A DNA stretch of 64,000 nt from Geodermatophilus pulveris (GTDB taxonomy: Bacteria; Actinomycetota; Actinomycetes; Mycobacteriales; Geodermatophilaceae): assembly GCF_900188375.1 (NCBI RefSeq), contig NZ_FZOO01000001.1:496001-560000 (forward strand), written 5' to 3'. The translations under genes and the position numbers were made by a program. Shown in pieces: positions 52,660 through 62,497 of the stretch. The notes under the pieces were generated by a model. That model did not search any database and had not been told where the DNA came from. It worked only from the letters and a program-made list of their open reading frames with translations. How positions within the stretch are numbered: the first letter of the stretch is position 1; each line of letters opens with the position of its first letter.

Positions 52660-54141
52660 GTGGCAGTGAACGGCAGGCCGGACGCCGTCGTGGTCGGCGC
52701 GGGCCCGAACGGACTGGCCGGGGCGCTGCGGCTGGCCGCGGCCGGGCTGCGGGTGCAGGTCGTGGAGCACGCGTCCCGGCCCGGGGGCGGGATGCGCACC
52801 GAGGAGCTCATGCGCCCCGGCTACCGGCACGACGTCTGCTCGATCGTGCACCCGATGGCCGCGGCGTCCCCCTTCTTCCAGGAGTTCGACCTGGCCAGCC
52901 GCGGCGTGCGGCTGGTGCACCCCGAGGTCTGCTACGCCCACCCGCTCGACGGCGGGCGGGCCTCGGTGTCCCGGCGCTCGCTCGAGGAGACCGCCGACGG
53001 CCTGGGCCCCGACGGGCCGGCCTACCGGCAGCTGTTCGGCCCGCTGGTCGAGCACGGGCAGGACGTCGTCGACTACTTCCTCACCAGCCGGCTGCGCCGG
53101 CTGCCCACCCGCAGCGTGGGCGCGGTGACCCGGTTCGCGCTCAACGCGCTGCCGAACATCCGCTGGCTGGCCCACCGGTACTTCCAGACCGACGGCGCGC
53201 GGGCGCTGATCGCCGGTGCCGCGGCCCACGGGATGCTCGACCTGTCCCGGCCGCTCACCGCCGGGCTCGGCCTGGTCCTCGGCATGACCGCGCACCACGG
53301 CGGGTGGCCGCTGATCGAGGGCGGCTCGCAGAACCTCGCCGACGCCATGGTCACCGCGATCGAGCAGCAGGGCGGCGAGGTGGTCACCGGGCACACCGTG
53401 ACCGACCTGCGGGAGTTCGACGGGGTGCCGGTGGTGCTGCTGGACACCACGCCCCGCGCCTTCGTCGACATGGCCGGTGACCGGGTGCACGAGGGCTACC
53501 GCCGGTGGGTGTCCCGCTACAAGCACGGCCCCGGCGTCTTCAAGATCGACTGGATCCTGTCAGAGCCGGTGCCGTGGGCGAACCCCGAGGTCCGCCGGGC
53601 GGGCACCATCCACGTGGCCGGCACGCTGGAGGAGACGATGGCGGGGGAGTCCGCCCCCGCGGCCGGCCGCGACACCGACCGGCCCTACGTCCTCGCCGTC
53701 CAGCCCACGGTGGTCGACCCGACCCGCGCCCCGGCGGGCGGGCACGTGTTCTGGGCCTACGTGCACGTGCCGCACGGCTCGGACGTCGACGTGACCGGGG
53801 CGATCGAGGCGCAGATCGAGCGGTTCGCGCCCGGCTTCCGCGACACGATCGTCGAGCGGGCCACCAAGAACGCCCCGCAGATGCAGGCGTGGAACCCCAA
53901 CCACGTCGGCGGGGACATCTCCAACGGCGAGGCGTCGCTGCTGCAGATGCTGGCCCGCCCGGTGCCGCGGTGGAACACCTACAAGACCCCGGTGCCGGGC
54001 ACGTACCTGGCCTCGGCCGCCACCCCGCCCGGGCCGGCCGTCCACGGCATGTGCGGGGACAACGCGGCCCGGGTGGCGCTGCGCGAGGTCTTCGGCCTGC
54101 GGCACGTGCCGCCGCTGCGTCCCGCCCCGTCCACCGCCTGA
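52660..54141 (+). CDS. FAD-dependent oxidoreductase (PYROXD2/phytoene-desaturase-like)
   Basis: 493 residues. FAD-binding dinucleotide motif VVVGAGPNGLAGALRLAAAG at the N-terminus, with HASRPGGGMRTEE after it. C-terminal FAD contact GMCGDNAARVAL. WNPNHVGGDISNGEASLLQM and RWNTYKTPVPGTYLASAATPPGP are typical of the PYROXD2-like subgroup. No carotenoid genes lie near, so desaturase activity is not assumed. Two close GTG codons (52660, 52666) can serve as start; neither has a good SD. Confidence 0.8.
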   Translation: MAVNGRPDAVVVGAGPNGLAGALRLAAAGLRVQVVEHASRPGGGMRTEELMRPGYRHDVCSIVHPMAAASPFFQEFDLASRGVRLVHPEVCYAHPLDGGRASVSRRSLEETADGLGPDGPAYRQLFGPLVEHGQDVVDYFLTSRLRRLPTRSVGAVTRFALNALPNIRWLAHRYFQTDGARALIAGAAAHGMLDLSRPLTAGLGLVLGMTAHHGGWPLIEGGSQNLADAMVTAIEQQGGEVVTGHTVTDLREFDGVPVVLLDTTPRAFVDMAGDRVHEGYRRWVSRYKHGPGVFKIDWILSEPVPWANPEVRRAGTIHVAGTLEETMAGESAPAAGRDTDRPYVLAVQPTVVDPTRAPAGGHVFWAYVHVPHGSDVDVTGAIEAQIERFAPGFRDTIVERATKNAPQMQAWNPNHVGGDISNGEASLLQMLARPVPRWNTYKTPVPGTYLASAATPPGPAVHGMCGDNAARVALREVFGLRHVPPLRPAPSTA

Positions 54142-54160
54142 CCGCCCCTCGCCGGCGCCG

Positions 54161-54216
54161 AGATCCGCCTGGGGGCGGCGTCGGAGGTGCGGGAAGCAGC
54201 GCTCAGGCGGATCTCG
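54161..54216. repeat. Palindromic element on the 3' side of the DUF559 gene
   Basis: 56 bases beginning AGATCCGCC and ending GGCGGATCTCG. As an inverted repeat, CCGAGATCCGCCTG (54158-54171) pairs exactly with CAGGCGGATCTCGG (54204-54217). It can terminate both convergent genes. It shares the core GGGCGGCGTCGG and the end CGGATCTCG with the element at 55151. Confidence 0.75.
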
Positions 54217-55093
54217 GGGCGCCGAGGGCCGCGCAGATGCGGGCGACCAGTTCCGCCTCGCGGTGCAGGTCGGCCGCCGTCACGAAGACGACCCGCCACC
54301 CGGCCGCGGTGAGCCGGTTCAGCCGCGCACGGTCCCTGGCCACCTGCTGCGGCTGTCCGTGCCAGGTCCCCTCGTACTCGACGGCGAGGCGGTGCTCCGG
54401 CCAGGCCAGGTCGACGCGCGCCACGAACCGTCCGCCGGCGTCCAGCACCACGTACTGCGCGACGGGCCGGGGGAGCGGCGCGGCGTGCAGAATCAGCCGG
54501 AGCCGGGTCTCCTGCGGTGACTCCGCCAGGCCGTCGGCGCGGGCCAGTGCCGACCGGACGAGGCGGCAGTCGCGGCCCACCAACCGCTCACCGGCCGCGC
54601 GGGCGTCGGCGAGCGAGACCCGGCCGAGCCGCAGGAACCGGTCGACGGCCACCACGGCCTCGTCCGGCGGGCGGAGGGCGGCGAGGTCCAGCACCGTGCG
54701 CACCGGGCTGGTCACGGCCAGCCCCCACCAGGTGACCACGTCCTCGGGCGCCAGCCGGCGGCGGCGCAGCCGCACCCCGTCGATGCCCCCGTGGTGGGCG
54801 CCCGGCGGGAGGGTGCAGTCGACGACGTCGTCGGGCCCGGCCAGGTCGGCTCCCCACCACACCCCGGCGCTGTGCCCGCTCGCCACGGCACCGGGCAGCA
54901 GCACGCGGACGGCGGCCACCGTCCGCACCCGATGGGTGACGTCCAGCGTCGAGCAGGCGTACACGTCGGGGAACACCCGCTGCCAGGCCGAGCTGCGCAG
55001 CTGGCCGCGGGTCAACCACCCCTCGCGCAGGACGGCCGAGCCCCGGAAGACCCGGCCGTGCAGCCGGGCCGGCCGGATCGGGGCGGGGGGCAC
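54203..55093 (-). CDS. DUF559 endonuclease-like protein
   Basis: 296 residues from GTG 55093. The N-terminal part (RGSAVLREGWLTRGQLRSSAWQRVFPDVYA) is a winged-helix domain of the AbiEi type. The C-terminal part is a Vsr/PD-(D/E)XK-like fold: ARVDLAWPEHRLAVEYEGTWH with Asp and Glu in the expected order, then ARDRARLNRLTAAGWRVVFVTAADL. No partner toxin is seen. Nuclease activity is inferred, not shown. Flanked on both sides by related palindromic elements. Confidence 0.7.
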   Translation of the reverse strand: MPPAPIRPARLHGRVFRGSAVLREGWLTRGQLRSSAWQRVFPDVYACSTLDVTHRVRTVAAVRVLLPGAVASGHSAGVWWGADLAGPDDVVDCTLPPGAHHGGIDGVRLRRRRLAPEDVVTWWGLAVTSPVRTVLDLAALRPPDEAVVAVDRFLRLGRVSLADARAAGERLVGRDCRLVRSALARADGLAESPQETRLRLILHAAPLPRPVAQYVVLDAGGRFVARVDLAWPEHRLAVEYEGTWHGQPQQVARDRARLNRLTAAGWRVVFVTAADLHREAELVARICAALGAPRSA

Positions 55094-55150
55094 CGCTGCA
55101 CCCTGCCGGAGAACGGGGTGCGGGCTCCCGGCTGTCCACGGGCGCCGCCG

Positions 55151-55205
55151 ACATCCGGCCGAGGGCGGCGTCGGGGCGGCCGATGCCGCCACGGGACGGA
55201 TCTCG
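55151..55205. repeat. Palindromic element on the 5' side of the DUF559 gene
   Basis: 55 bases beginning ACATCCGGCC and ending GGGACGGATCTCG. Same orientation, length and core GGGCGGCGTCGG as the element at 54161. It sits between the divergent DUF559 and MarR genes. Confidence 0.65.
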
Positions 55206-55225
55206 AGGCCGGGAGGCGGTCCCCG

Positions 55226-55231
55226 TACCCT
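55226..55231 (+). promoter_or_regulatory. -10 element of the MarR gene (leaderless type)
   Basis: TACCCT ends 8 bases before GTG 55240; no Shine-Dalgarno sequence. Confidence 0.4.
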
Positions 55232-55239
55232 CGGCACCC

Positions 55240-55764
55240 GTGGTCCGTCCGCTGGGGTTGCCGTTCGATCCCATCGCGCGCGCCGGGGAGTCCTGGGAGC
55301 GGCGCTTCGGCCCGGCCGCCGCGATGCGGGCGGCGACGTCGGTCTTCCGCGTGCAGCAGATCCTGCTCGCCCGCTTCGACGAGGCGCTGCGGCCCCACGC
55401 GCTGACCTTCGCCCGCTACGAGGTGCTGGTCCTGCTCACCTTCAGCCGCACCGGCGAGCTGCCGCTGAAGGTCATCGGCAGCCGGCTGATGGTGCACCCG
55501 ACCAGCGTCACCAACGCCATCGACCGGCTGGTCGCCGCCGGCTACGTCGCCCGCCGGCCCAACCCGGCCGACGGGCGCGGCGTGCTGGCCGCGATCACCG
55601 ACCGCGGGCGGGCCGTCGTCGAGGAGGCCACCGCCGCGCTGACCGGGCTGGACTTCGGCCTCGGCGACGTCCCCGACGCGGAGCTGGACACGCTGTTCAC
55701 CATCCTCGAGCGGGTCCGCCGCGGGGCCGGTGACGTGGCCGACGACGGGACCCCTGCCGGCTGA
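55240..55764 (+). CDS. MarR family transcriptional regulator
   Basis: 174 residues, winged helix-turn-helix. ALTFARYEVLVLLTFSRTGELPLKVIGSRLMVHPTSVTNAIDRLVAAGYVARRPNPADGRGVLAAITDRG covers the HTH and the DxRxxxxxLT wing signature (ADGRGVLAAIT). Ligand and targets unknown. No palindromic operator is obvious at its own promoter. It could control the divergent DUF559 gene or the following thioredoxin-TPR gene. Confidence 0.85.
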   Translation: MVRPLGLPFDPIARAGESWERRFGPAAAMRAATSVFRVQQILLARFDEALRPHALTFARYEVLVLLTFSRTGELPLKVIGSRLMVHPTSVTNAIDRLVAAGYVARRPNPADGRGVLAAITDRGRAVVEEATAALTGLDFGLGDVPDAELDTLFTILERVRRGAGDVADDGTPAG

Positions 55765-55806
55765 CCGCCGCGGCACCGTCCCTGCGGCGATGGGATGATC
55801 GAGGCC

Positions 55807-56775
55807 ATGCAGCCCACCCGTCCCGGACGCCCCGACCCGCGCGCGCAGGCCCAGCAGGCGCAGCTGGCCGCCTCCCTCGCCGGCGCGGTCGACCTCGCCG
55901 CCGTCAAGGCCCGCTCCGAGGCCGCGGCACGGGCCCAGGCCGCACCCCCGCCCAGCCCGGCGGCGCCCGCCGGTGCGCCGGGCTCGGCCGTCGTCGACGT
56001 CTCCGAGGCCACCTTCCAGGCCGAGGTGCTCGACCGGTCCTTCCAGGTGCCGGTCGTGCTCGACCTGTGGGCCGAGTGGTGCGGGCCGTGCAAGCAGCTG
56101 TCCCCGGTGCTCGAGCGGCTGGCCGCGGAGGGCGGCGGCTCGTGGGTGCTGGCCAAGGTCGACGTGGACGCCAACCCCGCGCTGGCCCAGGGCCTGCGGG
56201 TGCAGGGCATCCCGGCGGTGAAGGCGGTCTGGCAGGGCCAGCTGGTGGCGGAGTTCACCGGCGCGATCCCCGAGGAGCAGGCGCGGCAGTTCGTCACCGA
56301 GCTGGTGCGGGCCACGACCGGGGGCGCCGTCCCGGGCACCGGCGCCGCGGACGACGGCGAGGCGGAGGACCCGCGCCTGGACGCCGCCGAGGCGGCGCTG
56401 GAGCGTGGCGACCTGGGCGCCGCCGAGGCCGCCTACCAGTCGATCCTCGACGCCGAGCCCGACCACCCGGTGGCCGGGCTGGCGCTGCGCCAGGTGCAGC
56501 TGTTCCGGCGGGCCGACGAGGCCGGCCCGGACGCGCTCGTGGCCGCCGACGATGCCCCGGACGACGTCGCCGCGCAGGCCCGCGCCGCGGACTTCCTGCT
56601 CGGCACCGGCGACGTCGAGGGGGCCTTCGGCCGCCTGCTGGACGTCGTGCGCCGGACCGCGGGGGAGGACCGCGACCAGGCCCGCCGCCACCTGGTGGAG
56701 CTGTTCGGCGTCGTCGGCGACCAGGACCCGCGGGTGGCCGCCGCCCGCCGCCAGCTCACCCTGGCGCTCTACTAG
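55807..56775 (+). CDS. Thioredoxin-TPR protein (CnoX/YbbN-like)
   Basis: 322 residues. Residues about 1-60 are a disordered Ala/Pro-rich stretch. The thioredoxin domain follows with WCGPCK (Cys92 and Cys95), and a cis-Pro in GIPAVKAV. The C-terminal third has TPR-like helices (AALERGDLGAAEAAYQSILDAEPDHP). E. coli YbbN is a holdase chaperone lacking the full CXXC; here both Cys are present, so redox activity is possible. ATG 55807 or ATG 55795. The stop shares CTAG with the convergent peptidase. Confidence 0.85.
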   Translation: MQPTRPGRPDPRAQAQQAQLAASLAGAVDLAAVKARSEAAARAQAAPPPSPAAPAGAPGSAVVDVSEATFQAEVLDRSFQVPVVLDLWAEWCGPCKQLSPVLERLAAEGGGSWVLAKVDVDANPALAQGLRVQGIPAVKAVWQGQLVAEFTGAIPEEQARQFVTELVRATTGGAVPGTGAADDGEAEDPRLDAAEAALERGDLGAAEAAYQSILDAEPDHPVAGLALRQVQLFRRADEAGPDALVAADDAPDDVAAQARAADFLLGTGDVEGAFGRLLDVVRRTAGEDRDQARRHLVELFGVVGDQDPRVAAARRQLTLALY

Positions 56776-58169
56776 ACCCCCACGTCGCAGGCGGCGGCGC
56801 CCTCGAAGAAGCCGTTGCGGAAGAGGTCGACCAGCTGGAAGCCGCTCAGCTGCACGTCGGGCACCACCGACGGGTCGGTGCCGTAGGCGAGCAGGAACTG
56901 GGCGGCCTCGTCGATGTCGCCGGGTGAGATCTCCGCGGTCCTGAGCTCGTTGTCGAAGAAGACCGCGGAGAACCACCCGGTCAGGCACACCGCCGATCGG
57001 ACGGCCTCCCCGCCGTCGCTGGACAGCCCCAGCTGCTCACGGGCGGCCAGCGCGTAGGGCAGCGAGACGGCGGTGATGACGGCGTAGTCGGCGTTGCCGA
57101 GCTGCTCGTAGGCCGGTCCGGCCAGGTCCTCGACGTCGTAGCCGACGAGGCCCTCGTCGGGGCAGAAGACCAGGTCGAGATCGTCGGTGGCGCAGTCCGG
57201 GGCGGTGCCGGCGAACGGCTGGACCCCCGGCGCGGTGAAGGTCTCGCCGAAGACCTGGTCGAAGGTGAGGGTCCAGAACTCGGCCAGGCCGTCGGCGGCG
57301 AACCCCTGGGCCGCCTGGAAGGGCGCGTTCCCGCCGCTGGCGGCGTCGTTCGCGCTGCGGAAGGCACTCTGGGTGTAGGGCCGCTGGGCGGTGAAGTTGT
57401 CGCGGCAGGCGGTGTTACCGGCGTCGAAGCCCTCCTGGAAGGCCGAGATGCGGTCGAAGTAGGAGCCGTGGGCGGCCTCGGTGGTGATGCTGGTGCCCAC
57501 CGGGTCACGCAGCAGCAGGTAGCCGGCCAGCACCTCGTCGAGCTCGGGCGCGCGGATCTGCGAGTGCCGGCCCTGCCCGTCCGCGACCCACGCCGTCCAG
57601 GCGCCGGCGAAGCAGTCGGCCTGGGTCTCCACGGAGATGGAGTAGTCGGGGTAGCCGACCCGGCCCTGCACCGCGTGCCCGAACTCGTGGGCCATCACCA
57701 GCGCCGGGATGAACCGCCCGTGCTGCTCGGCGAGCTCGCCCAGGAACGCGCGGTCGTAGCTGATCGAGTCGGAGTTCGGGGCGTCGGGGGCCTGGCAGTA
57801 GAACGCGTTGCCCTCCACCTCGCGCGGGTCCGAGCCGCAGCCGATGCCCTGCGGGTGGTCCACCGGGTCGACGTCGCCCGGGTCGACGCTGAAGTAGCCG
57901 CCCGCCAGCGGCTCGAAGTCCCGCCCGAAGACCTCGGGGGACTGCTGGGCCCAGAACGTCTCCAGGTCGGCCAGCGCGTTGCGGGCCAGGGTGTCCACCG
58001 GCCCGTCGGTGGCGCCGACGACGGTCAGCTCGGCGGCCGGCAGGTCGGACGCCGGTGGCTGTGCCGCGCTCGGCAGGCCGATGACGACCGAGGAGCAGCC
58101 GGACAGGACGAGCAGCGCGGCCGTGGCCACCGGCGCCACGGCCGCGCGTCGCGGGGAGGAGGCAGGCAT
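56772..58169 (-). CDS. Neutral zinc metallopeptidase-like lipoprotein
   Basis: 465 residues. Signal peptide with lipobox VLSGC (Cys near residue 25). HEFGH at 161-165 gives the zinc ligands and the catalytic Glu. The domain is of the neutral zinc metallopeptidase family (QADCFAGAWTAWVADG follows, with a likely third ligand). Many paired Cys suggest disulfides outside the membrane. Substrate unknown. Its 3' end overlaps the thioredoxin gene by 4 bases. Confidence 0.82.
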   Translation of the reverse strand: MPASSPRRAAVAPVATAALLVLSGCSSVVIGLPSAAQPPASDLPAAELTVVGATDGPVDTLARNALADLETFWAQQSPEVFGRDFEPLAGGYFSVDPGDVDPVDHPQGIGCGSDPREVEGNAFYCQAPDAPNSDSISYDRAFLGELAEQHGRFIPALVMAHEFGHAVQGRVGYPDYSISVETQADCFAGAWTAWVADGQGRHSQIRAPELDEVLAGYLLLRDPVGTSITTEAAHGSYFDRISAFQEGFDAGNTACRDNFTAQRPYTQSAFRSANDAASGGNAPFQAAQGFAADGLAEFWTLTFDQVFGETFTAPGVQPFAGTAPDCATDDLDLVFCPDEGLVGYDVEDLAGPAYEQLGNADYAVITAVSLPYALAAREQLGLSSDGGEAVRSAVCLTGWFSAVFFDNELRTAEISPGDIDEAAQFLLAYGTDPSVVPDVQLSGFQLVDLFRNGFFEGAAACDVGV

Positions 58170-58209
58170 GTCCCTCGGATCGTCGCATCGGGCAGGCCCC
58201 CCTGCAGGC

Positions 58210-58270
58210 GGAAGGACCCCCTCCTCCCCACCCCTCGCTCCGCTCGGGGCGGTGCCCTGGAGGGGGCCGA
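58210..58270 (+). repeat. Nested-hairpin repeat, copy g
   Basis: Outer arms GGACCCCCTCC / GGAGGGGGCC; inner CCCC (58231-58234) / GGGG with loop TCGCTCCGCTC. It lies between the glgB stop and the start of the peptidase gene, both on the minus strand, so relative to these genes it is inverted compared with copies a-e. Confidence 0.75.
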
Positions 58271-58292
58271 GCGGTGGGGGGCAGGGGGGCTC

Positions 58293-61073
58293 CTACTCGT
58301 GCACGAACCAGACGGTGCCCAGCGGCGGGGCGGCCAGGGTCGCGGAGCACGGCTGGCCGTGCCACGGCTGCTCGACGGCCTCGATGCCGCCCATGTTGCC
58401 GACGCCGGACCCGCCGTAGCCCTCGGCGTCGGTGTTGAGCACCTCGCGCCACCTCCCGGCCCGCGGCAGGCCGATCCGGTACCCCTCGTGGGGTGCGCCG
58501 GAGAAGTTGGCCACGCAGGCCAGCGCGGGGGCGGCCGCGTCGCCGGAGCGGCCGAGGCGCAGGAAGGACAGCACGTTGCCCGAGGCGTCGTTCGCGTCGA
58601 TCCACTGGAAGCCCTCGGGGTCGACGTCCTGCGACCACAGCGCGGCGTTCTCCCGGTAGCGGGCGTTCAGGTCGGTGACCAGCTGCAGCACGCCCCGGTG
58701 GGCGGGGTCGTCGAGGTGCCACCAGTCCAGCGAGCGGCTCTCGGCCCACTCGGCGTCCTGGGCGAACTCCGAGCCCATGAACAGCAGCTGCTTACCGGGG
58801 TGGGCCCACATGTAGGCCAGGTAGGCCCGCAGGTTGGCCAGCTGCTGCCACCGGTCGCCGGGCATCTTCCGCAGCAGCGAGCCCTTGCCGTAGACGACCT
58901 CGTCGTGGCTGATCGGCAGCACGTAGTTCTCGGAGTAGGCGTAGATCATCGAGAACGTCATCTGGCCGTGGTGGTAGCTGCGGTGCACCGGCTCCTTGGT
59001 CATGTAGCCCAGCGAGTCGTGCATCCAGCCCATGTTCCACTTGAAGCCGAAGCCCAGGCCGCCCAGGTGGGTGGGCCGGGTGACGCCGGGCCAGGCGGTC
59101 GACTCCTCGGCGATGGTGACCACGCCGGGGACCTCCCGGTACACCGTGGCGTTCATCTCCTGCAGGAACGCCATCGCCTCGAGGTTCTCCCGCCCGCCGT
59201 GCACGTTGGGCGCCCACTCGTCGCGCGAGTAGTCCAGGTAGAGCATCGAGGCGACCGCGTCGACCCGGATGCCGTCGACGTGGAACTCCTTGCACCAGTA
59301 CAGCGCGTTGGCGACGAGGAAGTTGCGGACCTCCGAGCGGCCGAAGTCGAAGACGTAGGTGCCCCAGTCCAGCTGCTCGCCGCGGCGCGGGTCGGCGTGC
59401 TCGTAGAGCGGGGTGCCGTCGAAGCGGGCCAGTGCCCAGTCGTCCTTGGGGAAGTGGGCGGGCACCCAGTCGACGATGACCCCGATGCCGGCCTGGTGGG
59501 CCCGGTCGACCATGTACCGCAGGTCGTCGGGGCTGCCGAAGCGGGCGGTGGGGGCGTAGTAGGAGGTGACCTGGTAGCCCCACGAGCCGCCGAAGGGGTG
59601 CTCGGCCAGCGGCATGAACTCGATGTGGGTGAAGCCGTGCTCGACGACGTAGTCGACCAGCTCGTCGGCCAGCTGCCGGTAGGACAGGCCCTGCCGCCAG
59701 GACCCCGCGTGCACCTCGTACACGCTCATCGGCCGCTCGTGCCAGCCGCCGCGGGCCCGCTCGGCCAGCCACGCGTCGTCCTGCCACTCGTGCCGGGACT
59801 CGGTGACGACCGAGGCGTTGAGCGGCGGCACCTCGGTCTGGAAGGCCAGCGGGTCGGACTTGTGCCGCCACACGCCGTCGCGGCCGAGCACGTGGTAGCG
59901 GTACTTGGTGCCCACCGCGACGCCCGGGATGAAGACCTCCCAGACGCCGGAGGAGCCCAGCGACCGCAGCGGGTACGCGCGGGCCTCCCAGTAGTCGAAG
60001 TCGCCGGTCACCCGCACGCCCTGCGCGTTGGGCGCCCAGACGGCGAAGGAGACGCCCGCCACCTCGCCGCGGGGGGTGTCGTAGCGCCGGACGTGCGCGC
60101 CGAGCACCTCCCAGAGCCGCTCGTGGCGGCCCTCGCGGATCAGGTGCTGGTCGAGCTCGCCCACGGTGGGCAGCCACCGGTAGGGGTCGTCGACGACGAA
60201 GGTGTCCGTGCCGCCCCGGCCGTCGCCGTAGCCGACCTCGATGCGGTAGTCACCCGGCTGCTGGGGCAGGTGGGCGGCGAAGATGCCGCCGTCGTGCACG
60301 CGGGCGGCGTCGTACCGGGCGCCGTCCTCGTCGACGACGGTCGCGGAGACCGCGTCGGGCCGCAGCGTCCGGACCACCCAGCCGTCCCGCGCCGGGTGGG
60401 CGCCCAGCACGCTGTGCGGGGCGTGCGACGAGCCGTCGACGACGGCGCGCAGCTGCTCCTCGCCGACCTCGGCCGGCGCGTCGTGCTGCGCTGCACCCTC
60501 CACGGCAGGGCCCTCCTCGGCCGGCTCCTGCCCCCCGGGCCCGGTGGCGGCCGCCACCTCCGGGCGGCCGGCGGCGGCGCTGCCGGTGGGGGGCGTGCCG
60601 CCGTCCTCGTCCGGGGCCTGCGGGGTGCTGGGCTCAGCGGGGTCGGGGCTGGGCGGCTCCGGCTGGTCGGCCGGGGCCCCCGTCGGGCTGCCCGGCTCGG
60701 CGATCGGCGCCGGGGCGACCACGGGGCTCGCGGTGCCGCCCTGCTCGGCGACGGCGTCGCCCTGCGGGCCGGCGGTGCCCCGCCCGCCGGCGGCCTTCCG
60801 CGCCGTCTTCCTGGCGCCGGCCTTCTTCGCGGTGGCCTCGGCCGCCGTCGCCTTCTTCGCGGGCGCCTTCTTGGCCGCGGCCTTCTTCGCCGGGGCCTTC
60901 TTGGCCGCGGCCCGCTCGCGCGCCGGGGCGGCGTTGACGATCGGGCCCTCCTCGGCGGCGGCGGCCTGCGCGGTCTTCTCCTCGACGACGGCCTGCAGCT
61001 CCTCCCGCGTCGCGGGCTGGCGGTCGCCGGTCGGGGAGCCGGTGGTGCGCTCGGTCTCGTCCGGGGATGTCAT
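58293..61073 (-). CDS. glgB: 1,4-alpha-glucan branching enzyme with histone-like N-terminal extension
   Basis: 926 residues, about 200 more than usual. Residues about 1-200 are disordered, with Lys/Ala/Pro repeats ([17 protein letters not shown]) like histone H1 tails, then a Pro/Gly/Glu-rich linker. The GlgB core follows: N1 and CBM48 modules, then the GH13 barrel with nucleophile Asp605 ([10 protein letters not shown]), acid Glu in AEEST, and SHDE. It introduces alpha-1,6 branches. ATG start. Third gene of treS-mak-glgB, 50 bases after mak. Confidence 0.94.
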   Translation of the reverse strand: MTSPDETERTTGSPTGDRQPATREELQAVVEEKTAQAAAAEEGPIVNAAPARERAAAKKAPAKKAAAKKAPAKKATAAEATAKKAGARKTARKAAGGRGTAGPQGDAVAEQGGTASPVVAPAPIAEPGSPTGAPADQPEPPSPDPAEPSTPQAPDEDGGTPPTGSAAAGRPEVAAATGPGGQEPAEEGPAVEGAAQHDAPAEVGEEQLRAVVDGSSHAPHSVLGAHPARDGWVVRTLRPDAVSATVVDEDGARYDAARVHDGGIFAAHLPQQPGDYRIEVGYGDGRGGTDTFVVDDPYRWLPTVGELDQHLIREGRHERLWEVLGAHVRRYDTPRGEVAGVSFAVWAPNAQGVRVTGDFDYWEARAYPLRSLGSSGVWEVFIPGVAVGTKYRYHVLGRDGVWRHKSDPLAFQTEVPPLNASVVTESRHEWQDDAWLAERARGGWHERPMSVYEVHAGSWRQGLSYRQLADELVDYVVEHGFTHIEFMPLAEHPFGGSWGYQVTSYYAPTARFGSPDDLRYMVDRAHQAGIGVIVDWVPAHFPKDDWALARFDGTPLYEHADPRRGEQLDWGTYVFDFGRSEVRNFLVANALYWCKEFHVDGIRVDAVASMLYLDYSRDEWAPNVHGGRENLEAMAFLQEMNATVYREVPGVVTIAEESTAWPGVTRPTHLGGLGFGFKWNMGWMHDSLGYMTKEPVHRSYHHGQMTFSMIYAYSENYVLPISHDEVVYGKGSLLRKMPGDRWQQLANLRAYLAYMWAHPGKQLLFMGSEFAQDAEWAESRSLDWWHLDDPAHRGVLQLVTDLNARYRENAALWSQDVDPEGFQWIDANDASGNVLSFLRLGRSGDAAAPALACVANFSGAPHEGYRIGLPRAGRWREVLNTDAEGYGGSGVGNMGGIEAVEQPWHGQPCSATLAAPPLGTVWFVHE

Positions 61074-61123
61074 CGCTCGCGGTCCTCTTCCCTGCCGGTG
61101 TGTCGGTGGTCGTGCCGCGCGCG

Positions 61124-62497
61124 CTAGCCCGCGGCGGTGAGCCGGGACAGCGACTGCAGCGGGATCATCAGCCAGTGCGGGCGGTTGCGCGCCTCGTAGA
61201 CGCACTCGTAGACGGCCTTGTCCACCTCGAACGCCCGCAGCAACGGGCTGTCGCCGCAGGAGTCCGTCCCGCTCGCGGCCGCGTAGCCCGCGCAGAAGGC
61301 GCTCCGGTTGCGCTCTGCCCACTCCTGCGCGCGGTAAGCGCGCTGCGGGTCACCCGGCTGCTCGACCAGCATGTGCCGGGCGGCGTAGTCGAAGCTGCGC
61401 AGCATCCCGGCGACGTCGCGCAGCGGGCTGTCCAGCACGCGCCGGTCGGCCAGCGGCCGGGCGGGCTCGCCCTCGAAGTCCAGCACGATCCACCCGGTGG
61501 TGGTGCGCAGCACCTGGCCCAGGTGCAGGTCGCCGTGCACCCGCTGGCGGACGACGCGCTCGCCGCTGTCGGCCACCGCGGCGTACACGGCGCGCAGCCC
61601 GTCGGCGTGGTCGGCCAGCTGCGGGACGACCTCGATGGCGGCGTCCAGCCGCTCGCCCATCTGCCGGGCGACGGCGGCGAACCAGTCGCGGCCGGCCTCC
61701 TCGGTCGGCAGCACCGCGGCCATGTCGGCGTGCACGGAGGCCGTCGCGGCACCCAGCCGCTCGCTGTCCGCGGCGAAGTCCCCGCCCACCTCGTCGGCGT
61801 GCAGGTCGCCCTCGGCGTACAGGTCGCGGACGCTGGCGGTGGCCAGCCGCCACCCGTCGCTGGCGTTGGGCACGAACCGCTGCAGCATGAACACCGTCGC
61901 CGGCGGGGTGCCGGCGTCCCGGTCGTGGTCGATCTCGGCGTACCCGAGCAGCGGCGCGATGTGCGGGTTGTCCGTCCGGCGCAGCGCGTCGTGGACCTCG
62001 ACATCGGGGTTGAGGCCGGGCTCGAGCCGCCGGAACAGCTTGAGGATCGCCTCCTGGCCGTAGACCAGCGAGGTGTTGCTCTGCTCGGTGGAGACGATGT
62101 CGCCGGGCAGCCCGACCGGGATCTCCGCGCTGTCGCCCGGGACGAAGCGCATCGGGCCGACCGTGGCGCCCTCGGCCAGGTGGGTGAGCCAGGTGGTGGT
62201 CGCCTCGCGGTCGCGCATCGCGTCGTATGCGTAGTTCTCGCCGTTCTCGTGCGGCACGGTCCCGATCAGCGCCGCGGCCAGGTCGTCGACGGGGTGGTCG
62301 CGCCACGACAGCGGCACCAGGTAGGTGCCGGTCCCACCGTCGGCGTAGGTGACCGTGACCCGGTGGATGGACAGCACCGGGTGGGAGCGGTCGAGGAAGA
62401 AGCTCTCCTCCTCCACGCTCGCCCACTCCCGGCCCTTGCCGCCGAACCACCGCTGCGAGGGGATCCAGTCGCGGAACAGTCCGGTCAGCGCGGTCAT
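61124..62497 (-). CDS. mak: Maltokinase
   Basis: 457 residues. Phosphorylates maltose to maltose-1-phosphate, the donor for GlgE. N-terminal [14 protein letters not shown] is the maltokinase cap signature. The kinase catalytic loop is [11 protein letters not shown], with the metal-binding Asp in [15 protein letters not shown] 62497 overlaps the treS stop (ATGA). Here mak is separate from treS rather than fused. Confidence 0.93.
   Translation of the reverse strand: MTALTGLFRDWIPSQRWFGGKGREWASVEEESFFLDRSHPVLSIHRVTVTYADGGTGTYLVPLSWRDHPVDDLAAALIGTVPHENGENYAYDAMRDREATTTWLTHLAEGATVGPMRFVPGDSAEIPVGLPGDIVSTEQSNTSLVYGQEAILKLFRRLEPGLNPDVEVHDALRRTDNPHIAPLLGYAEIDHDRDAGTPPATVFMLQRFVPNASDGWRLATASVRDLYAEGDLHADEVGGDFAADSERLGAATASVHADMAAVLPTEEAGRDWFAAVARQMGERLDAAIEVVPQLADHADGLRAVYAAVADSGERVVRQRVHGDLHLGQVLRTTTGWIVLDFEGEPARPLADRRVLDSPLRDVAGMLRSFDYAARHMLVEQPGDPQRAYRAQEWAERNRSAFCAGYAAASGTDSCGDSPLLRAFEVDKAVYECVYEARNRPHWLMIPLQSLSRLTAAG

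Noticed and set aside
54203..55093. DUF559 gene as the antitoxin of an AbiE toxin-antitoxin pair
   Set aside because: No AbiEii-type nucleotidyltransferase gene lies next to it; the C-terminal domain looks nuclease-like instead.
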